Of a stretch of DNA of 13,460 bases, positions 1 through 5,868 are shown piece by piece. Origin of the DNA: Natrialbaceae archaeon Tc-Br11_E2g1 (GTDB taxonomy: Archaea > Halobacteriota > Halobacteria > Halobacteriales > Natrialbaceae); the NCBI GenBank assembly GCA_001564255.1, contig LKNC01000045.1:1-13460 (forward strand). The letters are read 5' to 3'. How positions within the stretch are numbered: the first letter of the stretch is position 1; the number at the start of each line of letters is the position of its first letter. The notes beneath the pieces are model-generated. The model saw nothing but the letters and a program-made list of their open reading frames with translations. It was not told the origin of the DNA and did no database searches. A program made the translations under genes and the position numbers.

Positions 1-183
1 AGCCGCCCGGTGAGCCGACCGAGAGGCACGAAAATAGATGGTGGTCAACTCGAGAGTGAGGCCCAGCCGCTCGCAGTACCGATTGCACCCAATTGGTGCC
101 AAAGACTACTGAAAATTGGAACGGTGGCCATCCCGTGGCGCGCTTCGGACGGAGCCACACTCGCGACCGGAGACCGAACGGGG
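1..183. other. Left-edge stretch without a supportable gene
   Basis: No coding region is supported here. One plus frame is open from the left edge to about position 204, but its product resembles no family I know and its end runs into the 3' end of the convergent HxlR gene. Another plus frame reaches a TGA at 11-13 and could be the last codons of a gene lying to the left; three codons are too few to judge. The stretch also contains a short imperfect inverted repeat around 83-103 (stem CACC/GGTG with flanking TTG/CAA and one bulged base). Confidence 0.4.
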
Positions 184-993
184 CTAGCCGTCCGAGACCA
201 GTGACTCGATCCGCCGTTGCAGTTCGGCGTACCGACGGTCCTGTGTGAGCTCCTGGTCGTCGTAGACCCGTTCGAACAGCCGCTTTTTCTCGATGAGCCC
301 GTCGAGTCGTCTATCGGTCGACCCGTCCCGTGACAGGTATCGGTCGACGGTCTCGAGCAGCGTCGACCGGAGGAGTGGCTTACACAACACCCCGTCGGAG
401 GGTATCGAGAGCACGTCGAACGAGGGACGTTCGTCCGCCAACAGCACCGTCCAGCAGTCGTCCGGGGACAGTCGCTGGACGAGTTTCGGGTCGACCCCCG
501 AGAGGTACTGGTCGAACAGGACGACGTCGACGTCGTCGTCCAATTCGTTCGGTAGTCGCGTGTCGTCGTCGACCTGGCGAACCGCGTACCGATCCGACAG
601 CCAGCGTGTGTACATGTCGTTGACCCGGTTATCAGCGCCGACGACGAGGACGGTTGCGGTGACGGTCTCGAGATGTCGGTCGCCCCACCGTGCGAGCGTG
701 TCGAACACGTCGTCGAGTTCGCGCCCGGCCGGTGTTAGTTCGTACTCGACTCGCAACGGGGATTCGCCGACCACCGTCCGCTCGACCAGACCCGCCTCCT
801 GAAGCGTCTGCAGGGTGTCGGTCAGGACCTTTCCCGAAATGTCGGGCACCGTCCTCTGGATCTCGTTGAACCCGGGCCGGTCTAACCGTCCCAACACGAG
901 CAGTATAACAGGTTGCCACTTCCCGGAGAGCAACGAGAGGGTCTGCAAGACCCGTTTTTCCTCCGCCCCGAGGGGGTCCCGTCGTCTGTCCAT
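184..993 (-). CDS. HxlR-family winged-helix regulator fused to a degenerate receiver and a HalX domain
   Basis: Predicted cytoplasmic transcription regulator of 269 residues, more than twice the usual length of an HxlR protein. Residues about 12-107 form the HxlR winged helix (LLSGKWQPVILLVL, then FNEIQRTVPDISGKVLTDTL, AGLVERTVV and VEYELTPAGREL, ending ARWGDRH). Residues about 113-220 read as a response-regulator receiver: a VLVV first strand, candidate phospho-acceptor D161 in VVLFDQYLSG, and the conserved lysine K205 in LCKPL. The paired acidic residues after strand 1 are replaced (VVGADN), and the Thr/Ser switch position looks like Ala (LLADE), so phosphorylation is doubtful. Residues about 228-265 resemble HalX, the helical domain found at the C-terminus of haloarchaeal receivers. 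The ATG at 993 lies about 25 bases from a TATA-like box, consistent with a leaderless start. It is divergent from the receiver protein at 1106. The target genes and signal are unknown. Confidence 0.85.
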   Translation of the reverse strand: MDRRRDPLGAEEKRVLQTLSLLSGKWQPVILLVLGRLDRPGFNEIQRTVPDISGKVLTDTLQTLQEAGLVERTVVGESPLRVEYELTPAGRELDDVFDTLARWGDRHLETVTATVLVVGADNRVNDMYTRWLSDRYAVRQVDDDTRLPNELDDDVDVVLFDQYLSGVDPKLVQRLSPDDCWTVLLADERPSFDVLSIPSDGVLCKPLLRSTLLETVDRYLSRDGSTDRRLDGLIEKKRLFERVYDDQELTQDRRYAELQRRIESLVSDG

Positions 994-1013
994 GGTAGGT
1001 GTGTCACTGAAGC

Positions 1014-1022
1014 CATATTAAT
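1014..1022 (-). promoter_or_regulatory. TATA-like box for the HxlR-receiver-HalX gene
   Basis: On the minus strand the AT-rich block ATTAATATG lies in GC-rich surroundings, centred about 25 bases before the ATG at 993. This is the distance expected for an archaeal TATA box driving a leaderless transcript. No Shine-Dalgarno sequence is visible. Confidence 0.55.
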
Positions 1023-1073
1023 GTCATCGGTCGGTCGCCCGGCTCGCGTGCCACGACGGATCGTATTTCCGAT

Positions 1074-1082
1074 GTGTTTTTG
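1074..1082 (+). promoter_or_regulatory. T-rich TATA-like element for the receiver/pseudokinase gene
   Basis: The block TGTTTTTGT is centred about 28 bases before the GTG at 1106, again the leaderless spacing. It is a weak TATA match but the most AT-rich stretch at the right distance. Only 112 bases separate the two divergent start codons, so the two promoters lie about 60 bases apart and could be controlled together. Confidence 0.4.
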
Positions 1083-1105
1083 TCGCTTGTCCACAGACAA
1101 CACGT

Positions 1106-2206
1106 GTGACGACCGAACGGAACAGCGTGCCAGTACGGATCCTGCTGGTCGAGGACAACCCGGACGACGCGAGGATGGTCGAACTGCTGTTGGTCGGATC
1201 GACCGACAGCGACCCACAGCCGGGGTTGCTCGAGGTCGAATCGTTCGGGCACGCCGATTCGCTCCACCAGGCACGGGCCGAACTCGAGGAAGGCGATCCG
1301 GACATCGTGTTACTCGACCTCGACCTTCCCGATTCGAAGGGGATCGAAACCGTAGAGCGGTTCGAACGGATGCCACATCGGCCGCCGTTCGTCGTGTTCA
1401 CGGGACACGAAGAGAGCGAACTCGGCACCCGGGCGATCGAACGCGGTGCACAGGATTATCTGCAAAAGCGGACGCTCACACGACAGGTACTGGTTCGCAC
1501 GCTTCGGTACGCACTCGAGCGCCACGGGATTCAACGTGACCTAGAGGAGACGACACACCGTCTCACACTCACGAACAGGCTCCTCAGACAGGACCTCCAG
1601 AACGATCTCAACATCCTCATCGGCGAAGGGGACCAGTTACAGGGAAAACACCCGGCCGACGAGGCGGCCCGAGACCGAATGCTCGAGGCGGGATACAGGA
1701 TGCTCAACAAGACGGCTGCAGCCGCACAGTTGACCGAGACGATCGTTTCCCCGCGAACGACCGCACCCGAGTACGACCTCCTCGAGTTGTTACGGGGGAT
1801 CGTCGCCGAACTCGACGGGGAGAGAGCCGTGCCGATCGAGCTGACGGGGAGTGGGGAGGGTGACCGGGCGATCGTACACGGAACGCCCATGCTCCGGACC
1901 GCACTCGCGGAGGTTCTGGCGAATACTGTTGGGCGGTCACAGACCGTCGATGATACGGCAGTAACTGTTTCGATCACCGAAACAGCAGTTGCCGTTGCGT
2001 TCAGCAACGAAGGACGAAGGCTTTCCTCAGCACACAGCAACCTTCTCCGTGACCCCGATGCGACAGGGGCGGAACTCACGACGGCAGGAGTTGGGATCCA
2101 GTTTGCTTCGATTGTCTTCGACGAACTGGGGTGTGGTGTCTCCGTTGAGGATACCCACTCGAGCGGGTCGACAATTGGCATCGAGTTTGAACGGGTGACG
2201 AGGTAA
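1106..2206 (+). CDS. Receiver domain fused to a degenerate histidine-kinase module
   Basis: Predicted cytoplasmic signalling protein of 366 residues with a GTG start. Residues about 10-135 are an intact receiver: acidic pair E16/D17 in LLVEDNPDD, phospho-acceptor D71 in IVLLDLDLPDSKG, switch T99 in VVFTG, and K121 in YLQKRTL. Residues about 145-215 resemble the dimerisation/H-box helix of haloarchaeal kinases, but where RHD-type motifs carry His this protein has Gln162 (LLRQDLQNDLNIL). Residues about 222-363 correspond to a HATPase region: an N-box-like LAEVLANTV remains, but the DxGxG loop is reduced to FSNEGRRL and the GxGxG lid to AGVGIQF. It therefore looks like a phospho-accepting protein with a catalytically dead kinase tail, perhaps a docking or phosphatase-like adaptor. 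Receiver-first kinases are common in haloarchaea; the loss of both His and ATP motifs is the unusual part. Starts further downstream would cut into the first receiver strand. Confidence 0.85.
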   Translation: MTTERNSVPVRILLVEDNPDDARMVELLLVGSTDSDPQPGLLEVESFGHADSLHQARAELEEGDPDIVLLDLDLPDSKGIETVERFERMPHRPPFVVFTGHEESELGTRAIERGAQDYLQKRTLTRQVLVRTLRYALERHGIQRDLEETTHRLTLTNRLLRQDLQNDLNILIGEGDQLQGKHPADEAARDRMLEAGYRMLNKTAAAAQLTETIVSPRTTAPEYDLLELLRGIVAELDGERAVPIELTGSGEGDRAIVHGTPMLRTALAEVLANTVGRSQTVDDTAVTVSITETAVAVAFSNEGRRLSSAHSNLLRDPDATGAELTTAGVGIQFASIVFDELGCGVSVEDTHSSGSTIGIEFERVTR

Positions 2207-2262
2207 CCTGCCAGCAGTTACTCACAGCTCAGTAGAGGGGTTGCCCCTTCCTTACCGCGAGT

Positions 2263-2270
2263 TGATATAG
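2263..2270 (+). promoter_or_regulatory. TATA box of the first lipoprotein gene
   Basis: TTGATATA sits in the 84-base gap after the pseudokinase gene, centred about 25 bases before the ATG at 2291. That distance favours the ATG over an in-frame GTG at 2285 and implies a leaderless message separate from the upstream gene. Confidence 0.6.
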
Positions 2271-2290
2271 GCCCATCACCGCCAGTGGAT

Positions 2291-3067
2291 ATGAACGGTG
2301 CCAGCCGTGACCGCCTGCCCGTCGAATCACCAACAAGACGACGTCTGCTTTGTTTGTGCACAGGCGGGCTTGTCGCCGGCCTCGCAGGGTGTACCGGCAC
2401 CAGCGACGATGATGGCGGGGACGATACAGCGGTCGATGATGGCCCACAGACCAGCGACGAGTCGGACGAGCACGCGGACACAGTAGAAAATACCGCGACC
2501 GACGGGACAACGATCGGTGATAACACGCAGACAGGTCGGTATACGTTCGAGATGTTCATCGACGAGGATGGCGGCGACTACACGGAAGACGACGGGATCG
2601 ACGTGGAGTCCGTGATCTGGGACGTGCAGTCACTCGACGGCGACGAGGCGACGGTGGAAATAACGGTTATCCGGGAGGATGGTTCCGAAGGGACACAGAC
2701 GATTACGGCTTCCACAGACCATACCGAGGTCGAGGACTTCGGAGTGCACTACGTGGGGGATGGGTACGATATTATGGAGATTGCAGGCCCGTTTTTCGGC
2801 AACCGCTGGCTCCCGATTCATCGCATTGGTTCGTTGGACCTCTCAACGCTCGCCGTTGGCGAAACGTTCGACGCTTCGGGCCCCGGTGGCGGTGTCGAGG
2901 TTACAGGGACGGACTCACACGCGGGAATTGGCTGCTATGTGGTTGAGTATCAAATTTCCGGATATACACAATCGACGTACTGTGTGTCGCCCGAACATGC
3001 GATGGTGATTGGACAACAAGATGCGGGAGCGGATACGTACGTGAGACTCGTCGACTACGAACCGTGA
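2291..3067 (+). CDS. Tat-dependent lipoprotein of unknown function, paralogue 1
   Basis: Predicted surface lipoprotein of 258 residues. The N-terminus carries a twin-arginine motif (TRRRLL, residues 15-20), a short hydrophobic stretch and the lipobox LAGC with Cys34, so export by Tat and lipid attachment at Cys34 are expected. An acidic low-complexity linker follows (about 38-75, Asp/Ser/Thr/Glu-rich). The folded part (about 80-258) belongs to no family I recognise. It shares signature segments with the next gene: NTQTGRYTFE, VIWDVQSLDG and SPEHAMVI. Two cysteines in the C-terminal part (IGCYVVEY and STYCVSPEHA) could form a disulfide outside the cell; the first is absent in the paralogue. 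The ATG at 2291 is preferred over GTG 2285 on promoter spacing. Its role could be ligand binding or surface structure; neither can be decided from sequence. Confidence 0.85.
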   Translation: MNGASRDRLPVESPTRRRLLCLCTGGLVAGLAGCTGTSDDDGGDDTAVDDGPQTSDESDEHADTVENTATDGTTIGDNTQTGRYTFEMFIDEDGGDYTEDDGIDVESVIWDVQSLDGDEATVEITVIREDGSEGTQTITASTDHTEVEDFGVHYVGDGYDIMEIAGPFFGNRWLPIHRIGSLDLSTLAVGETFDASGPGGGVEVTGTDSHAGIGCYVVEYQISGYTQSTYCVSPEHAMVIGQQDAGADTYVRLVDYEP

Positions 3068-3083
3068 ACCGCTCGAGGGCAGC

Positions 3084-3103
3084 TCCCCGCGAAAGGGGAT
3101 TTT
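3084..3103 (+). terminator. Possible terminator hairpin and T-run after paralogue 1
   Basis: TCCCC and GGGGA form a 5-base stem around a GCGAAA loop, followed directly by four T residues, 17 bases after the stop codon of the first lipoprotein gene. Archaeal termination relies mainly on T-tracts, so this is only a plausible site. Confidence 0.35.
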
Positions 3104-3154
3104 GAGAAACATACCTATCGGTACGTGCGTTGGTTACCGGTGGTTCAGCACGTG

Positions 3155-3163
3155 AATATATAT
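3155..3163 (+). promoter_or_regulatory. TATA box of the second lipoprotein gene
   Basis: AATATATAT is the clearest TATA sequence in the window, centred 26 bases before the ATG at 3185. It shows that the second paralogue has its own leaderless promoter, and that an upstream in-frame start near 3125, which would make this box coding, is wrong. Confidence 0.7.
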
Positions 3164-3184
3164 CGGCAAGCGGTGTTTTCCTGT

Positions 3185-3928
3185 ATGACTCAACGAATAA
3201 ATCGCCGACGATGGCTCACCCTGTGTGGAACCGGTGGCGTCGTTTCACTGACGGGATGTGTGGGCGGAGACGACGGCGGCACGGAAAACCCTACCAGTTC
3301 CGAAACCGACGCAAACGGGGATGAGGCATCCGGTAACAGCGAGACGAACGACGAAGACGGCATTACAATCCGCCACAACACCCGGACAGGGCGGTACGTT
3401 TTCGAAGGAGGGTACGCACAGGCGCTGGAAGATGGCGGCGATCCTGACCGGTTTATCTGGGACGTCCAGTCCCTCGACGGCTACGATGCGACTGTCGAGG
3501 CAACGTTCATCGAAGATTCGATGTTCGGTGACGAAGAGTCGATGTCGCTTACCGCATCGCCTGATGTACCCGAAGCGTCGTTGGCCGACCCGTACCAGAT
3601 CGGCGATGGAGACGATATAAGCGAGTTGCTCTCGACACGAATGGTCGAACGGTGGTTCCCGGGCTACATGCTCGGTGAGGTTGATCTGGAAACGCTTGCG
3701 GTCGGGGCTGAGATCGATGGACGGATGGGCGTCTCGTTTGACGTCATCGACACGGAAACGTATGCCGGCATCGAGGGATATGTGCTGGAAGAGTGGCTCG
3801 CCGGCGAAGAATACCTCGGTAATTACTGCCTTTCGCCGGAACACGCGATGGTCATTGCCGGTGAGGAGTACGAGGAATACATCGACGGTGTCGGATACCG
3901 ACTGGAATTAGTTGAATACGAGGAGTAA
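3185..3928 (+). CDS. Tat-dependent lipoprotein of unknown function, paralogue 2
   Basis: Predicted surface lipoprotein of 247 residues. It begins with a short Tat signal (NRRRWLTL, residues 6-13) and the lipobox LTGC with Cys25, followed by an acidic linker (about 28-58). The domain from about 60 onward aligns by eye with paralogue 1 over its whole length: ITIRHNTRTGRYVFE, FIWDVQSLDG, LAVG, YAGIEGYVLE, NYCLSPEHAMVI and a closing LVEYEE. Only one of the two late cysteines of paralogue 1 remains (NYCLSPEHA), so any disulfide would not be shared. The ATG at 3185 is chosen because it is followed at once by the Tat motif and lies 26 bases after a strong TATA box. The pair arose by tandem duplication. 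The function is unknown; a role as extracellular input for the nearby kinase is only a possibility. Confidence 0.85.
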   Translation: MTQRINRRRWLTLCGTGGVVSLTGCVGGDDGGTENPTSSETDANGDEASGNSETNDEDGITIRHNTRTGRYVFEGGYAQALEDGGDPDRFIWDVQSLDGYDATVEATFIEDSMFGDEESMSLTASPDVPEASLADPYQIGDGDDISELLSTRMVERWFPGYMLGEVDLETLAVGAEIDGRMGVSFDVIDTETYAGIEGYVLEEWLAGEEYLGNYCLSPEHAMVIAGEEYEEYIDGVGYRLELVEYEE

Positions 3929-4015
3929 GCCGGACGTGGCCCCGTCGGTGAGAGCACACGACGGCTGGGAGGGGCGTTCGTCGTCGGTTTCGGCCCGTCC
4001 GGCCTCGAGTCGTCG

Positions 4016-5740
4016 TCACGGCTCCCGCACAGCCGGAAGCGTGAACGTGACTGTCGTCCCCTCGTCGGGCGGTGAGTCGATCCCGATCGTCCCCCCGTGA
4101 ACGGCAACTATCTTCTGACAGATTGCGAGCCCCATGCCCGTCCCGGCATCGTAATCGGCATTGGTCCCCTGACTGAACAGGTCGAAGGCGTACTCGAGTT
4201 CCCCCGGGTTCATCCCGACGCCGTCGTCGGCGACGGTGAACTCCCAGACCGCTCCCCGTCGACTCGCTTCGAGGGTGATGGTGAGCGACGAGTCGTCGGT
4301 TCGTGCGTCGGACCGTCCGTGTTCGAGGGCGTTCACGACCAGGTTCTGAACGAGTCTGGCGAGCAGATGCTCGACCCCGTTGACCCGCGGTAACCGTCCG
4401 CGTTCGACCGTCGCGTCGTGGCGGTCGATGTCGTAGGCGAGCGATTCGACGACCTCCGAAACGGTTTCGTTCATGTCGACCGGTTCGACCCGCTCGTGGC
4501 TCGTGTCTATGCGTGAGTACGCGAGCAGGTCCGAGAGCATCGTCTGTGCACGCCGGGCGTTCCGTCTGCTCCGATCGAGCAACGCCGTCGTCTCCTCGTC
4601 GAGTGTCCCGCCGGCCGACTCCTCGAGTAACGCGAGGTACCGTTCTGTCGTCCGGAGGGGCGCTTGCAGGTCGTGAGAGACGACGGCAGTGAACGCCTCG
4701 AGTTCCGCCTCGCGCCGTTTGCGCTCTGTGATGTCCCGACACACGACGACCCATCCGAGACGCTCGCCGTGGCGTTTCAACGGTCGTGATCGTACCTCGA
4801 TAGCCACCGGGCCGTTCGAGGACCGGTATTCGAGGTGTTGGTCGGTTTCCGTCTCGAGGTCGACGTCCGTGAGGAGGGTCGTAATCGGTGTCTCGCCTGA
4901 GGGCAGGTCCTCGCGAAACAGCGCGGTTGCCGCCGCGTTCGAGTGAACGACGTGCCCGTCGGGATCGAGGACCACCATTGCGTCCGGGGAGTCGTCCACG
5001 ACGGTTCGGTTTGCGATCGGCCGGATGTCGAGCAGCCGATACCGGTACGTTGCGACGCCGAGTGCGAGCGCCGAAACGGCGGTCGACGGTGGGACGAGAT
5101 TGACGCTATCGAGCGTAAACGGCGGCACGTTCGCGGACGTGAGGGTGCTCACGACGACGGGAGTGGTGATAGCCACGCCGAGGAGCGTCGCCTGTGGGAG
5201 ATACGCCCACCCTCGCTTTACCGACTCGTGAAGCAAGACGCCGGTGGTGACACACGCGATGAGGACCGCGTAGGTGAAACTGAGCAGAATGTGTGCCGGA
5301 CCGGTCTGCGTGCGCATCACGACTAGCCCCTCGATGTCGACCAGGCGTGTGTCGACGATGACGACGTCGTAGGGGTTCGTAAACAGCAACGCCCAGAAGA
5401 CGACGGGGACCGCAAAGACGGCGAGCACGAGGGGCTGGCGTAGTTCGGTTATGCGGTCCGTGTAGGCGAGGACGAACAGGAGCAACAACGGCCCGACCGA
5501 CGAGCTGCCCAGGTACAGGAGGCGGTAGGCCTGAAACTTGAGAGCCGGGTCGGTACTGAGGAGTTTGACCGCCGAAAGCCCGGTCCACACCGCGATGGCG
5601 ACGTTCATCGCGAGAAACGTCTTCAGGGTCGGTGTTACCCCGTATCGACGCCCGTACTGGTACGTATACGCAACGAGAGCGAGAGAGACCGTGGTCGCCA
5701 GCACGATCGGATAGGCGTATATGGTATGTTGCCACGCCAT
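4016..5740 (-). CDS. Sensor histidine kinase: 7TM sensor, PAS, HisKA, HATPase
   Basis: Membrane-bound two-component kinase of 574 residues. Residues about 7-235 contain roughly seven hydrophobic helices of the histidine-kinase N-terminal 7TM type, including YTYQYGRRYG at the first cytoplasmic turn and VGPLLLLFVLAY. A PAS domain follows at about 243-340 (SPDAMVVLDPDGHVVHSNAA to VVVCRDITERKRREAELEAF). HisKA carries the phospho-accepting His356 in VVSHDLQAPLRTT. The HATPase is complete: N-box NLVVNALEHG (N466/N470), G1 box VADDGVGM (D505/D506), F-box FDLFSQG and G2 box GTGMGLAI (533-540). It should autophosphorylate and donate to a receiver. No receiver gene is adjacent, but two receiver proteins lie within 5 kb to the left. 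The internal ATG at 5740 is preferred because the upstream GTG at 5791 would overlap the likely promoter and add a basic stretch before the first membrane helix. Confidence 0.93.
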   Translation of the reverse strand: MAWQHTIYAYPIVLATTVSLALVAYTYQYGRRYGVTPTLKTFLAMNVAIAVWTGLSAVKLLSTDPALKFQAYRLLYLGSSSVGPLLLLFVLAYTDRITELRQPLVLAVFAVPVVFWALLFTNPYDVVIVDTRLVDIEGLVVMRTQTGPAHILLSFTYAVLIACVTTGVLLHESVKRGWAYLPQATLLGVAITTPVVVSTLTSANVPPFTLDSVNLVPPSTAVSALALGVATYRYRLLDIRPIANRTVVDDSPDAMVVLDPDGHVVHSNAAATALFREDLPSGETPITTLLTDVDLETETDQHLEYRSSNGPVAIEVRSRPLKRHGERLGWVVVCRDITERKRREAELEAFTAVVSHDLQAPLRTTERYLALLEESAGGTLDEETTALLDRSRRNARRAQTMLSDLLAYSRIDTSHERVEPVDMNETVSEVVESLAYDIDRHDATVERGRLPRVNGVEHLLARLVQNLVVNALEHGRSDARTDDSSLTITLEASRRGAVWEFTVADDGVGMNPGELEYAFDLFSQGTNADYDAGTGMGLAICQKIVAVHGGTIGIDSPPDEGTTVTFTLPAVREP

Positions 5741-5760
5741 GGTGTACCGGGAGTCTACTG

Positions 5761-5785
5761 AGACGGTCCTAGCCGGGAACCGTCT
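5761..5785. promoter_or_regulatory. Perfect 7-base inverted repeat next to the kinase promoter (candidate operator)
   Basis: AGACGGT and ACCGTCT form a perfect 7-base inverted repeat separated by 11 bases, in the 128-base gap between the divergent kinase and protease genes. Half-site centres are 18 bases apart, close to two helical turns, which suits a dimeric regulator. The repeat abuts the TATA-like TTAAGA of the kinase gene, so a bound protein would affect transcription there. It could instead be a hairpin in the kinase 5' leader. Confidence 0.4.
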
Positions 5786-5789
5786 TAAC
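5783..5789 (-). promoter_or_regulatory. Weak TATA-like element for the sensor kinase gene
   Basis: On the minus strand GTTAAGA is the only AT-rich element upstream of the ATG at 5740. Its distance (about 46 bases) implies a short leader of about 20 bases rather than a leaderless start, unlike most genes in the window. Confidence 0.3.
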
Positions 5790-5836
5790 ACTGGCTATGA
5801 AGCGTAAGCGACCCACTGACGGGGACGTTAGCGCGA

Positions 5837-5844
5837 CGTTTTGA
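5837..5844 (+). promoter_or_regulatory. TATA-like element and GACGT repeats for the protease gene
   Basis: CGTTTTGA is centred about 29 bases before the ATG at 5869, the leaderless spacing. It lies among three GACGT repeats (GACGTT at 5824 and 5835, GACGTC at 5843). These could be half-sites for a regulator but may be chance. Confidence 0.35.
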
Positions 5845-5868
5845 CGTCTCATCGGATCGTCTGTCCGT

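Noticed and set aside
83..103. Imperfect inverted repeat around CCAATTGG as a terminator or operator
   Set aside because: The stem is short and needs a bulged base, and there is no long T-run on the minus strand right after it; too weak to annotate as a site.
1..204. Plus-strand open frame from the left edge
   Set aside because: No recognisable product, poor similarity to haloarchaeal composition, and it runs into the 3' end of the well-supported HxlR gene.
3125..3184. Upstream start for the second lipoprotein
   Set aside because: It would place the strong TATA box inside the coding region and put 20 residues before the Tat motif.
3852..4754. Long minus-strand frame of about 300 residues
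   Set aside because: It lies in another frame of the intact sensor kinase gene; the product is an Arg/Gly-rich shadow without domains.
5741..5791. Upstream GTG start for the sensor kinase
   Set aside because: It overlaps the promoter-like TTAAGA and the inverted repeat, and adds an Arg-rich segment absent from such kinases.
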